Below, piece after piece: positions 34,804 through 46,417 of a stretch of DNA of 64,000 nucleotides. The position numbers and the translations under genes are program-made. This DNA is from Actinocatenispora thailandica (lineage in GTDB: Bacteria; Actinomycetota; Actinomycetes; Mycobacteriales; Micromonosporaceae): the NCBI RefSeq assembly GCF_016865425.1, contig NZ_AP023355.1:1176198-1240197 (forward strand), written 5' to 3'. The notes below the pieces were generated by a model that saw only the letters and a list, made by a program, of their open reading frames with translations, was not told the origin of the DNA and did no database searches. Each line of letters opens with the position of its first letter. Position 1 is the stretch's first letter.

Positions 34804-35624
34804 CCGGCCAGGCCCTGACGGTACGGATCGAGTCCGGTGACGGCTGGCCGGTGGCCGGCGCGATCTTCACGCTCACCGACCTGTCCGGGCAGCAGGCCGG
34901 CATCGCGGTCGCCGACGAGGACGGTGCCGCGCTGCTCGACTCGCCGCCGCCCGGCCCGTACACCGCGATCTTCACCGCGGCCGGATTCAGCCCGTCGGCG
35001 ACCGCGGTGGTGGTACCGGACGGGCGGCCGGCCGAGCTGGGTGTCGTGCGGCTGGACCGGATCGCCACCGAGACCACGCTGCCCGAGCCGGGCATCTGGA
35101 CCATCGACCCGGCGCACACCACGGTCGGCGTCACCGTGCAGCATGCCGGTATCTCGTCGGTGCGCGGCCGGTTCACCGAGTTCGGCGGCTCGATCATGGT
35201 CGGCTCGCCGGCCGAGTCGTCCACGGTCACCGCGACCATCCAGGCCGAGTCGGTCGACACCGCGAACAAGATGCGCGACGACCACCTGCGCTCGCCGGAC
35301 TTCCTGAACGTCGCCGAGCATCCGACCATCACCTACCGCGGGGTCGGGATGGCGCCGGCCGGGCCGGACCGGTGGACCGTGCGGGGCGAGCTGACCCTGT
35401 GCGGCCAGACCCGTCCGATCCCGCTGGACCTGCGGTACCTGGGGGTGGACACGGACCCGTTCGGCGTGGTCCGCGCCGGCTTCAGCGCCACCGCGCAGCT
35501 GCGCCGGCAGGACTTCCGGATCCGGTTCGCCCAGACGCTCGCCACCGGCATCGCGATGGTCGGCAGTACCGTGCGGGTCACCCTCGACGTGGAAGCCGTC
35601 CAGGGCGACACCCTGCCGTACTGA
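34800..35624 (+). CDS. YceI-like domain fused to carboxypeptidase-regulatory-like domain
   Basis: A 274-aa protein. Residues 1-90 are a carboxypeptidase-regulatory-like domain akin to the repeats of the protein before it; residues 98-270 are a complete YceI lipocalin-like domain (IWTIDPAHTTVGVTVQH, GRFTEFGGSI, DHLRSPDFLNVAEHPTITY, GELTLCGQTRPIPLDL). YceI proteins bind polyisoprenoids such as quinone-like or lipid carriers. No signal peptide is visible, so it is probably cytoplasmic unlike its neighbour. ATGA overlap couples it to the upstream gene. Confidence 0.92.
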   Translation: MTGQALTVRIESGDGWPVAGAIFTLTDLSGQQAGIAVADEDGAALLDSPPPGPYTAIFTAAGFSPSATAVVVPDGRPAELGVVRLDRIATETTLPEPGIWTIDPAHTTVGVTVQHAGISSVRGRFTEFGGSIMVGSPAESSTVTATIQAESVDTANKMRDDHLRSPDFLNVAEHPTITYRGVGMAPAGPDRWTVRGELTLCGQTRPIPLDLRYLGVDTDPFGVVRAGFSATAQLRRQDFRIRFAQTLATGIAMVGSTVRVTLDVEAVQGDTLPY

Positions 35625-35636
35625 GCGCCGCGGACG

Positions 35637-36473
35637 TCACGGACCGGTCCGGGAACTGCTCGGCGGCTCCCCGGTGAGCTGCCGGTACTGCCGGGCGAAG
35701 TACGCCGGGTCGGAGTAGCCGAGGGCGTGCGCGATGCGGGCGGCCGACATCGTGGTCCGGGTCAGCAGCTCGTGCGCCCGGTCGATCCGGGCCCGGATCA
35801 GGTACCGGGCCGGCGACAGCCCGGTGCGGGCGGTGAACCGGCGGGTGAACTGGGCCCGGGACAGCCGGGTACGGGCCGCGAGTTCCGGCACCGTCCAGCG
35901 CCGGCCGGGATCCTGCCGCAGGTCGCGGGCGATCTCGTCGAGGGTGGCGTCGACCGGATCGGGTGCCGGCCGGCCGGCATCCGTCCACAGCAGGCACAGC
36001 AGCTGTTCCAGGCAGAGCAGGACGCTGCGGGCGGCGTACCGGCCGGGCTGCCGGTGCGCCGCCTCGGCCCGGCCGGCCAGTGCGACCAGCAGGCCGCGGT
36101 CGTGGGTCACGGATCCGTTGTGCGGCGGGACGATCCGCGCCGGGGCCAACCGCCGGCCGGCCGCGTCGTACGCGTCGAAGTGGATGCCGAACACCAGCAG
36201 CCGGCGGCGCGGATCGTGCCGGGCCCGCGGCGCGTCACCGGGCGCGAACACCGCACAGCTGCCGGCCGTCAGCGCGCCGGTGCGGCCGTGCAGCCGCAGC
36301 GTGCCGACGCCGTCCAGCACGCACCACAGCAGGTACTCCGGCAGCGGCCGGGCGTCCCACGCCCAGTCGGCCTCGCAGCGCCAGTACGTCGGCGGAGAGA
36401 CGGCGCGCAGCACCGGCGGCGGCCAGTCGAGCAGCGCCGAGTCCTGCCGCCCCTCGTCGTCGGTGTGCGTCAA
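35637..36473 (-). CDS. AraC family transcriptional regulator
   Basis: A 278-aa regulator with an N-terminal cupin-like sensor (LHGRTGALTAGSCAVFAPGD and so on) and a C-terminal pair of helix-turn-helix motifs (WTVPELAARTRLSRAQFTRR, then ARIAHALGYSDPAYFARQYR). It is divergent from the PhyH dioxygenase gene with 89 nt between starts, so it is the likely activator of that gene in response to a small ligand. The ATG at 36473 has no strong alternative. Confidence 0.93.
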   Translation of the reverse strand: MTHTDDEGRQDSALLDWPPPVLRAVSPPTYWRCEADWAWDARPLPEYLLWCVLDGVGTLRLHGRTGALTAGSCAVFAPGDAPRARHDPRRRLLVFGIHFDAYDAAGRRLAPARIVPPHNGSVTHDRGLLVALAGRAEAAHRQPGRYAARSVLLCLEQLLCLLWTDAGRPAPDPVDATLDEIARDLRQDPGRRWTVPELAARTRLSRAQFTRRFTARTGLSPARYLIRARIDRAHELLTRTTMSAARIAHALGYSDPAYFARQYRQLTGEPPSSSRTGP

Positions 36474-36562
36474 AAGTGCAACTCCTCGCGTTGATCGTCC
36501 ATGGCACCTGTCCGGTTCCAGCCGTGATCCTAGGCAGGACCGACGACCGCGGGGAGGCTGCG

Positions 36563-37384
36563 ATGAGCGAATCCTTCAGCAAGGACGGATACCTGGTGGC
36601 GCGCGGGCTGTTCTCCGCGGACGAGGCGGCACGGCTGCGCGAGCACGTGATGTCCGTACGGCACCGGCACCGCGACCGGCACGACCTGGTCGGCGTGGAC
36701 GCCGGTGCCCGGGACCCGCTCCGGCGGTACCCGCGGATGGCGCAGCTGCACCGGTGGGACGACACCACCCTGCGCTGGCTGCTCGACCGGCGGCTGCGCG
36801 ACGCCCTGGTCGCGCTGCTCGGCGCCGAACCGTACGCGGTGCAGACGATGGTCTACTTCAAGCCCGCCGGTTCCCGCGGCCAGGCGCTGCACCAGGACAA
36901 CTTCTACCTGCGCGCCGAGCCCGGTACCTGCATGGCCGCCTGGATGGCGCTGGATGTCACCGACGAGGCCAACGGCTGCATGGTGGTGGTGCCGGGCAGC
37001 CACCGGTGGCCGTTGCTGTGCACCGAAAGGGCCGACACCAGTCGCAGCTTCACCGACGTGACGGTACCGCTGGCCGGACAGCGGCCGGTGCCGGTGCCGA
37101 TGCGACCGGGCGACGTGCTGTTCTTCAACGGCTCGCTGGTGCACGGCAGCTTCCCGAACACCAGCCCGGACCGGTTCCGCCGCGCCCTGATCGGCCACTA
37201 CATCTCCGGCGAGGCGGAACGGGTGGCCCGGTACTACCATCCGGCGCTGCGGATGGACGGCACCGCGCTGGAGTTGGCGGTCGCCGAGGGCGGCGGCCCG
37301 TGTGGCGAGTGGACCACCGGCGCCGACGACGCCCCCGAGATCGCGATGACCGGCACCGAGTCGGTCGCCCGCAAGCACGAGTGA
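36563..37384 (+). CDS. Phytanoyl-CoA dioxygenase family (PhyH) protein
   Basis: A 273-aa Fe(II)/2-oxoglutarate oxygenase. The iron triad is seen as H110-x-D112 (LHQDNFYL) and H194 (LVHGSFPN), with an Arg about ten residues on (R204) to bind 2-oxoglutarate. The family hydroxylates varied small molecules; the substrate here is unknown. GGGGAGG lies just before the ATG at 36563. The divergent AraC gene suggests substrate-controlled expression. Such AraC-PhyH pairs usually serve catabolism of an uncommon compound. Confidence 0.93.
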   Translation: MSESFSKDGYLVARGLFSADEAARLREHVMSVRHRHRDRHDLVGVDAGARDPLRRYPRMAQLHRWDDTTLRWLLDRRLRDALVALLGAEPYAVQTMVYFKPAGSRGQALHQDNFYLRAEPGTCMAAWMALDVTDEANGCMVVVPGSHRWPLLCTERADTSRSFTDVTVPLAGQRPVPVPMRPGDVLFFNGSLVHGSFPNTSPDRFRRALIGHYISGEAERVARYYHPALRMDGTALELAVAEGGGPCGEWTTGADDAPEIAMTGTESVARKHE

Positions 37385-37425
37385 CGGCGGCACGGGACGC
37401 GGCGCCGGCCAACCGGTGCGTGCGG

Positions 37426-39408
37426 TCAGGGGCCGACGAACAGGGCGGCGGCGCGCCAGTCGTGGCCGTCCAGCAGCGGGCCGGAGACCTGCACCCCGGC
37501 CGGCGCCGGCACGCCACCGACGATCGGGTACCGGGTCAGCGTCCCGGTGGCGTCCACCGTGTACCACTCCGAACCGGCCGTGAACATGCCGCGCACCCCG
37601 GCGAACGTGCCGGTCAGCTGGTGCCGGTCGGCGCCGACGGTGCCGCTGTCCGGCGCGAACCACCGCCAGTACAGCGCGGTCGAGCCGGCCATCGTGTAGA
37701 ACAGCCGGCCGGCGCGGTAGGTGATCGAGGTGACCGCGCCGAGCTCGGTGAAGAACGAGGACGGCGACCCGCGGTAGGTCTGGCCGCTGCCGGTGGACAC
37801 GCTGTCCCAGTACGGATCGTGGTAGGGGTCCAGCGCCTGCGGGCTGCCCGGCGTGCCGCCGGTGAAGGCACGGCGGGCCAGCGTGCCGTCGTCGGCCAGC
37901 GTGTACAGGTAGCCGCCGACGACGAACCCGCCGCGCAGGTGCTGCCAGCCGCCGCCGGTGGCCGTCGTGCTCGTCGCGCCGACCCCGGTGTCGCCGTCGT
38001 AGCCGCGCGCCGCCAGCGTGTCCGCCCCGCCGACGCCGGCCAGGTACACGGTGCCGGGCAGGGTCGGTACGGCGGTGCCGACCGGGTCGGTGCCGCCCCG
38101 CATCGGCAGGCAACCGATGCGCTTCCGGCGGTACTGGAAGTTGCCGAGGTAGTCGGTGTCGTAACCGAGCCACAGGCAGTCGGCGGTGACGGTCATCGCG
38201 GAGATGCCGAAACCGCGCGGGTTGCGCCCGGGGTTCCAGGCGTACGGCAGGCCGCTGACCGGATCGAGTGCCGCGATGCTGGCCCGGCCGACCGCACCGG
38301 CGCCGGCCGAGTCGTGCCCGGGGGTGTTGTTCAGCCACCGGAAGTGGCCACCGACGTACACCGCGGTGCCGGTCACCGTCGTCGACAGGAACGTGTCGCC
38401 GCCGGAGTGGTCGACCCAGGTCGGCGCCACGTCCGCGCCGACCGCGTCGGTCTCCCACCGGCTCGCCGAGTCGCACAGCGCGGTACCACCGGGTCCGCCG
38501 GTGCCGACGACCACGAAGTACGAGCCGTCCGGCGCCATCGCCACATCCCGGACCCAGGAGTCGAACGCGCTGGAGTTGCAGGTCGCGCCGAACGCGCTCG
38601 TCGCGAACGTCGGGTCGACGCTCGCCGAGCCGGCGCCGAGTGTTATCCGGACGATCTGGTCGTGCGCAACGCCGTCCGCGGTGCGGAAGTTGCCGATCAC
38701 GATCATCGTGCCGCCGTCCGGGGTGATCGCCCACGCCTTCGTACCGACCGCGCCGGTGCCGAAGTTGTGGTGCCCCGCCAACTGCACGCTCAGGTAGTCG
38801 TCCAGCGCGCCGGTGCCGGCGTCCAGGCTGGCCAGGCCGGACCGGGCCAGCCCGCCGACGGTGTGGAACGTGCCGCCGAGCAGCAGCCGGCCGCCCTGCA
38901 CCGACAGCTCGGTGACGATCCCGTTGAGGTACGGCGGATCGAACGACCGGACCAGCGAACCGTCGGCGAGATCGAGCAGCGCGACGCCCTTCTGCGACAC
39001 CCCGTCCACGGTGCGGAACTGGCCACCCACGTACACGGTGCCGGGCGGGCCCGGCGCGATCGCGTCCACCTCGCCGGACAGCGCCGGCCGGAACGTGGTG
39101 GACACCGCGCCGGTCGCCGCGTCGAAGGCGAACAGGTACGGCCGGGACAGCTCGGTGTCGCTGCCGGCGTCGGCGACCTGCGTGAACGTACCGCCGGCCA
39201 GTACGGTGTCGCCGATCCGCGCGATGGCCTGCACCGCGCCGTCCGCGACGTTCGGGGTACCGGCACGCGGCCAGTCCCGGACCAGCCCGGGCGTGCCGGC
39301 CTGGGCCCGCGCCGGCGGCGCGGCCAGCGCGGTGCTCAGGGTGGCGAGGACGGTGACGAGGGTGGCGGCGAGGGCCAGGACGGCACGGCGAGATCGACTG
39401 ACGAACAC
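37426..39408 (-). CDS. Secreted beta-propeller-like protein
   Basis: A 660-aa protein with a signal peptide (SRSRRAVLALAATLVTVLAT to ALAAPPARAQA, cleavage near residue 36). The mature part is made of repeated blade-like segments: VLAGGTFTQVAD, VYVGGQFRTVDGV, LLLGGTFHTVGG and VYVGGHFRWLNN recur with G-G-x-F spacing, as in delta-60/DUF5122 beta-propellers. It is probably an extracellular binding or structural protein; no catalytic motif is evident. It converges with the PhyH gene and stands alone. Confidence 0.85.
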   Translation of the reverse strand: MFVSRSRRAVLALAATLVTVLATLSTALAAPPARAQAGTPGLVRDWPRAGTPNVADGAVQAIARIGDTVLAGGTFTQVADAGSDTELSRPYLFAFDAATGAVSTTFRPALSGEVDAIAPGPPGTVYVGGQFRTVDGVSQKGVALLDLADGSLVRSFDPPYLNGIVTELSVQGGRLLLGGTFHTVGGLARSGLASLDAGTGALDDYLSVQLAGHHNFGTGAVGTKAWAITPDGGTMIVIGNFRTADGVAHDQIVRITLGAGSASVDPTFATSAFGATCNSSAFDSWVRDVAMAPDGSYFVVVGTGGPGGTALCDSASRWETDAVGADVAPTWVDHSGGDTFLSTTVTGTAVYVGGHFRWLNNTPGHDSAGAGAVGRASIAALDPVSGLPYAWNPGRNPRGFGISAMTVTADCLWLGYDTDYLGNFQYRRKRIGCLPMRGGTDPVGTAVPTLPGTVYLAGVGGADTLAARGYDGDTGVGATSTTATGGGWQHLRGGFVVGGYLYTLADDGTLARRAFTGGTPGSPQALDPYHDPYWDSVSTGSGQTYRGSPSSFFTELGAVTSITYRAGRLFYTMAGSTALYWRWFAPDSGTVGADRHQLTGTFAGVRGMFTAGSEWYTVDATGTLTRYPIVGGVPAPAGVQVSGPLLDGHDWRAAALFVGP

Positions 39409-39879
39409 GGCGACTCCGGTGAGGGGCGGCGTTGCTGAGGTGTATCACTCTGCGTGCGGTGCAAGCGACGTGCTGTCGTGTACAACGCCCGATGTCCAGA
39501 TCGGTCGCGCCGGTATCGTCCAGGGATCTGCCGCGACAGCGGTGGCGGCGAGCGTCGTCGACCTCGCGTGTCGTAGGCCAACGCGCTTGTCTCGGCGATT
39601 CCTGATGAGAGAGGCGGTGCGCCGGTGCGGATCGTCGGCAGACGTTCGAACCTCACGGGGGAAGATGTCCGGGCGCGAAGCCCGCTGGCCAACAGCAGGC
39701 CCGGCGCCGGGGCCCATCGGTAGAACCTCGACGGCGCTGGTCCACGAGACGGCGCGCGCGTCAGTGCGGAGAGCGTGGCTTCGCCGAGCAGCGCAGCGTG
39801 TCCCCCGCGCATCGGCCAGCCCCGGACACCGCCGGGACCCATCGCCGGGAACGTGCCGGCTGTGCGCTGGCGGCAACGG
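39409..39879. other. Intergenic region upstream of secreted propeller gene
   Basis: This 471-nt gap on the minus-strand side lies between the treY stop and the propeller start. It must hold the propeller promoter and the treY terminator. A 143-codon frame (39445-39876, minus) is open, but its Arg/Ala/Pro-rich composition and lack of a ribosome site make it unconvincing. GC is slightly lower near 39430-39620. Confidence 0.5.
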
Positions 39880-42122
39880 TCACGGGTGGGTCAGCAGGGC
39901 CACCGGGTAGGTGTCGAGGAGTTCGGCGAGTTTCGCCGGGCCGGCGAACGTGCGGCCGGTCAGCAGGTCGGTGTGCTCGGCCGCCGGCAGGTCGAGGACG
40001 GTGTCGCCCCAGCCGCCGCGGTCCGCGAGCCCGACCGGCAGCCGGGCGCCGACCGCGGCGACGCCACCCCGGTCGTACGCCACCGCGTGCTCGGCCGCCG
40101 ACCCGCGCACCGGGAGCGGCTGGTACCCGGTAAACGCGTCCGGACGGTCCCGGCGCAGCCGCAGCGCGCGCGAGGTCACCAGGAGCTTGGCGGCGCCACT
40201 GGCGTCGACCGGCGGGCGCCAGCCGGCGTCGAGCCGGGCCAGCAGCGCACGCCGTACCGCGAAGTCGACGGGGCGGCGGTTGTCCGGGTCGACCAGCGAG
40301 TTGTCCCACAGCTCGCAGCCCTGGTACACGTCCGGTACGCCGGGCATGGTCAGCTGCACCAGCTTCTGCCCGAGCGAGTTGCTCCAGCCGTACGGGGTGA
40401 TCCGGTCGGCGAACCGGGCCAGCGTGTCGTGCAGCCAGCTGTCGTCGTAGATCCGGTCCACCACGGCGGCCAGCGCCGCCTCGAAGTCGGCGTCCGGGTC
40501 GCGCCAGCTGGTCGCGGTGTTGGCCTCGCGCGCCGACTTGAGCAGCACCGCCTGCAACCGGTCCCGCTCGATCGGCCAGGCTCCGACGGCGGTCTGCCAC
40601 AGCAGCCGGGCGACCGCGTCGTCGGCCAGCGGTACCGCCTCCATCAGCCGGCGGGACAGCGCCAGCCACTCGTCCGGGATCTCGGCCAGCACCGCGAGCC
40701 GGGCCCGGACGTCCTCGCTGCGCTTGGTGTCGTGGGTGGACAGGGTGGTCATCGAGGCCGGCTGGTCGGCGTGCCGGGACCGGCAGCCGGTGTGGAACTG
40801 GGCGACGGTGCGGGCGACCGCGTCGGGTTCGCCGCCGACCTCGTCGCCGACCAGGAACCCGGTGTACCGGTAGTCGGCGGTGTCCTCGACACCCTTGGCG
40901 ACGACCGCGCCGGTCAGCTGCTGGAACCGGGCGGCGAGCTCGTCGGTCGGGTCGGACAGCCGGGGCAGCAGCGTGGCCAGGGCGGCGGACAGCTCCGGCC
41001 GGCGCAGCCCGGCGGCGGTGGCCGCGGCGGTCAGCTGCTCCACCCCGTCCGGCAGGTACGAGCGGTAGACGCCGAAGTTCGCGGCGATCTCGGCGAGCGT
41101 GTCGCGGGCGGTCGGGCCGTCCAGCTCCGGCACCAGCCGGACCAGCCGGGCCAGCTCGGCGCGCAGCAGTTCGGTGACCGCCTGCCGCCGCCCGGCGTAC
41201 GCCAGATCGTCGAACGGCTCGTCCGCCGCGGTCAGCGCGGTCGCGCCGCGCGGGTCGACGAACAGCCCGGTCACCTCGCCGAGCGCGTCGTACCCGGTGG
41301 TGCCGGCGACCGGCCAGTCCGGGCGTCGCTCGCCGGCGGTGAGGATCTTCTCCACGATCAGCCACGCGTCCGGTGCGGCGCGGGCGAGCCAGGCCAGGTA
41401 GCCGCCCGGGTCGCGCAGGCCGTCCGGGTGGTCGACCCGGATCCCGTCGAGGTCGCCCGCGCGGTACCAGCGGAGGATCTCGGCGTGGGTGGCGTCCCGG
41501 ACCGCGGGGTCCTCGACCCGCAGCGCGGCGAGTTCGGTGACGGCGAAGAACCGCCGGTAGCTGAGCAGTTCGTCGCGTCGCCAGGACACCAGCCGGTAGT
41601 GCTGCCGGTCGTGCACGGTGGCCGGGTCGGCGTCCCCGGTGCCGGGGGCGATCGGGAAGCGGTGCTCGTGGTAGCGCAGCTCGCCGTCCACGACGGACAG
41701 TTCCGGGTCGGTCTCGTCGCCCAGGACCGGCAGTACGATCTTGCCGGCCGACCAGTCGATGTCGAACCAGGAGGCGTGCTCGGCGTCGCGGCCGAGCCGC
41801 AGCACGTCCCACCAGGCGGCGTTGACCTCCGGCCGGGCGACCCCCATGTGGTTCGGCACGATGTCGAGCACCAGGCCCAACCCGTTGCGCCGCAACGCGT
41901 CCAGCAGCCGCAGGCGGCCCTCCTCGCCGCCCAGCTCGGGGTTGGCCCGGGAGTGGTCCACCACGTCGTACCCGTGCGCCGAGCCGGGCGTGGCGGTCAG
42001 CAGCGGCGCCGAGTAGAGGTGGGTGACGCCGAGCGCGGCGAGGTAGTCGGCGATGTCTGCGGTGGCGTCGAAGTCGAAGTCCGGCCGGACCTGCACCCGG
42101 TAGGTGGCGCGCGGGGTCGCCA

Positions 42123-42123
<1 letters not shown>
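39880..42123 (-). CDS. treY: Maltooligosyl trehalose synthase TreY
   Basis: A 747-aa GH13 enzyme that converts the reducing end of malto-oligosaccharides to an alpha,alpha-1,1-trehalosyl unit. The start is typical (ATPRATYRVQVRPDFDF), VLDIVPNHM is the first conserved GH13 block, and the catalytic set is visible as D in DGIRVDHPDGL, E in WLIVEKIL and D in STHDTKRSED. Its ATG overlaps the glgX stop by one base (TGATG), so both are translated from one message. No treZ gene, which would complete trehalose release, is present within this window. Confidence 0.97.
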
Positions 42124-44240
<2,117 letters not shown>

Positions 44241-44356
44241 CGCGTCCTCCGCAAGGCACTCGAGGTGTCCACAGCGTGTGATCGGCTACCGACCGAATGG
44301 TACTGGCGTGGCCGGGGTGCGCCGGCCGTCGGGGGATGTTCGTCCCGCCGTGCACG

Positions 44357-44391
44357 ACGGCGCCCGGCGGGGAGTACCCGCCGGGCGCCGT
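44357..44391. terminator. Hairpin terminator after the small Cys-containing protein gene
   Basis: ACGGCGCCCGGCGGG and CCCGCCGGGCGCCGT form a perfect 15-bp stem with a GAGTA loop. It starts 10 nt beyond the stop of the minus-strand gene at 44402 and lies upstream of glgX, so it insulates glgX-treY. Confidence 0.8.
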
Positions 44392-44401
44392 GACGACCGG
44401 G

Positions 44402-44734
44402 TCAGCCGAGCAGCTGGTGCGCGAGCGGACCGATCGGGCAGAGCATGAACGGACGACCGCAGGAGCACTGGTCGGCGCCGATACCGGGCACCGTGACACG
44501 ATGGTGCGCCTCGATCACCTGCAGGACGAAACGGCGCCACCGTCGCGGGTCGTCGACCACCGGCCACTGGCCCGCCCCGGTACCGGCGCCGTCGCGGGCG
44601 GCGCCGCCGGACGGTTGGGTACCGGCGCTGCCGGTGGACCCGCCGGTGGGCATGGTCTGGCGTGGCGCGGTCACCGGTGTACCCGGACGGGCGGTTGTCG
44701 CCGCCGCCGGGGCGGTTGCACCATGCGTGCTCAT
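44402..44734 (-). CDS. Small hypothetical protein with C-terminal Cys cluster
   Basis: A 110-aa protein. The first 55 residues are a low-complexity Ala/Gly/Thr/Pro region; the C-terminal 50 look folded: a helix WRRFVLQVIEAHHRV, then C90-S-C92-G-R-P-F-M-L-C99 and GPLAHQLLG. The three cysteines with H77/H78 could bind zinc. The ATG at 44734 directly follows GGAGG, which is tight for a ribosome site, so the exact start is uncertain. A strong hairpin follows the stop. No function recognised. Confidence 0.65.
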   Translation of the reverse strand: MSTHGATAPAAATTARPGTPVTAPRQTMPTGGSTGSAGTQPSGGAARDGAGTGAGQWPVVDDPRRWRRFVLQVIEAHHRVTVPGIGADQCSCGRPFMLCPIGPLAHQLLG

Positions 44735-44920
44735 CCTCCGACCCCCTGTTCGATAGCGCCGACACGAGCGTGGGCGCGTCGGGTGGTCCGTGTCGCCGCC
44801 CGCTTTTCCGGGCGCCCCCCGACAACGGAGCAATTCCGAAGGGTATCTGTACAGCTACATGGTGTTATTTACGACCCGCCAGTACCACCGGTATCCCGGG
44901 AAATCACCCCTTCTCCGCGG
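44735..44920. promoter_or_regulatory. Promoter region of the small Cys-cluster gene
   Basis: This 186-nt gap contains an unusually AT-rich stretch (about 44830-44880, with GTTATTTACG) in otherwise very GC-rich DNA, likely part of a minus-strand promoter. Exact -35/-10 boxes are not clear. Confidence 0.35.
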
Positions 44921-46417
44921 TCAGGTCCAGCGGGCGAGTCCCGCGGCGAGCGGTTCGTACCCGTCGTCGACCCAGCCCACCCGGCCGTCCGGCCGCACCA
45001 GTACCGCATCGGCGTCCCAGCCGGCGCCCGGTACGGCGATGCCGCCGTACCGGGGCGTTCGGCCGGTCTCCAGCACGACCGCCCGCCCGGCGTGCAGCAG
45101 CGCCGGATCGAGACCGGGCAGCGCCCGCCCCAGCAGCGGATGCCGGCCGGGCAGCTCGTAGCGCAGCTCCAGCCCGGAGACGAAACCGGCCAGCTGCCGG
45201 TTCGCCGCCGGCAGCGCGATCAACTCCGTCACCAGCTCGCGCAGCGCCACCACGTCCGGGTCCGGCACCAGCAGCACCCCCTGCGCCCGGGTACTGGCCA
45301 GCACCCGCGCGGCCACCGGATGCCGCTCCGCCTGGTACGTGTCGAGCACCGTCGCGTTCCCCCGCAGCGCCGCGGCGAGCTTCCAACCCAGGTTGAACGC
45401 ATCCTGCAAGCCCAGGTTGAGGCCCTGGCCGCCGGTGGGGGAGTGGATGTGCGCCGCGTCGCCGGCGAACAGCACCCGGCCGTGCCGGTACCGCTCCAGC
45501 TGGCGGGAGGCGTCGGTGAACCGGGACGCCCACCGGATCGTCGCCACCGACGGCAGCGCGCGGCGCAACTCGTCGAGCGTCACCGGCGCCTCCCGAGGCA
45601 GGGCCTGCTGCTCCGGGCCGGCCACCACCGCCCGGTGCACGCCGTCCGGCAGCGGCAGCAGCTCGGCGACCGTGCCGTCCGGCCGGTCGAACCGGGGCAG
45701 CCGCCATGGGGATCCGGCCGCGTCCTGCGGCCCGTTCAGCGTCACGTCGGCCACCACCGCCGACACCCGCGCGTCGCGGCCGGGGAACGGCAGCCCGAGC
45801 AGCCCGCGCACGGTGCTGCGACCGCCGTCGCAGGCGACCAGGTACCGGCACCGGAACTGCTCGTCGTCGCCCGCAGAGGGCCGGCGAACGCCGCTCCCGG
45901 CCGGGCCGCCGCTCCCGGCCGGCCCGGCATCGGCACCGCCGCTGGTGGCGGCGCCCGTGCTGGGCCCGGCCGGTGCCCCGGTGCGGACCAGCACCCCGTC
46001 CGGGCCCGGCTCGACCGCGGTGACCGTGCGACCGCGGCGCACCGGCACGCCCCGCTCGGCGAGCCGGTCCTCCAGGTACTCCTCGACCCGGGCCTGCGGG
46101 ATGCCCAGCTGGCACTCGCCCCACGGCGTGTAGTCCAGCTCGATGCCGGCGAAGTGGCCGGCCGGCAGCTCGTCGATCGCCCGCTTGCGGACCGGCTGCA
46201 GCATCCCGCGCAGGTCGAGGATCCGCGCCGAGCGCGGCTGCAGGTTCAGCGCCCTGGACTGGCCGGGGCGTTCGACCAGCTTCTCCAGCACCACGGCCGA
46301 CACCCCGGCCAGGGCGAGCTCGTTCGCCAGCAGCAGTCCGGTCGGCCCGCCGCCCACCACGACCACCTCGTACCGCATCTCCGGCCCGCCCGCGCCGGCC
46401 CCGGTGGCGCCGGTCAT
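44921..46417 (-). CDS. FAD-dependent aromatic monooxygenase (PheA/TfdB-like)
   Basis: A 498-aa flavoprotein hydroxylase. It has the dinucleotide fold GGGPTG near residue 22, the ACDGGRS motif that contacts FAD and NAD(P)H, and GDAAHIHSP near residue 318 for the FAD ribityl chain. A Gly/Ala/Ser-rich insertion (about residues 152-180) interrupts the middle. Relatives hydroxylate phenols, polyketides or rifampicin-like aromatics. Its ATG overlaps the stop of the VC0807-like gene (ATGA), so it belongs to the TetR-headed operon and may serve drug or aromatic detoxification. Confidence 0.93.
   Translation of the reverse strand: MTGATGAGAGGPEMRYEVVVVGGGPTGLLLANELALAGVSAVVLEKLVERPGQSRALNLQPRSARILDLRGMLQPVRKRAIDELPAGHFAGIELDYTPWGECQLGIPQARVEEYLEDRLAERGVPVRRGRTVTAVEPGPDGVLVRTGAPAGPSTGAATSGGADAGPAGSGGPAGSGVRRPSAGDDEQFRCRYLVACDGGRSTVRGLLGLPFPGRDARVSAVVADVTLNGPQDAAGSPWRLPRFDRPDGTVAELLPLPDGVHRAVVAGPEQQALPREAPVTLDELRRALPSVATIRWASRFTDASRQLERYRHGRVLFAGDAAHIHSPTGGQGLNLGLQDAFNLGWKLAAALRGNATVLDTYQAERHPVAARVLASTRAQGVLLVPDPDVVALRELVTELIALPAANRQLAGFVSGLELRYELPGRHPLLGRALPGLDPALLHAGRAVVLETGRTPRYGGIAVPGAGWDADAVLVRPDGRVGWVDDGYEPLAAGLARWT

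Noticed and set aside
39445-39876. 143-codon frame between treY and the propeller gene
   Set aside because: Arg/Ala/Pro-rich product, no ribosome binding site and no recognisable domain.
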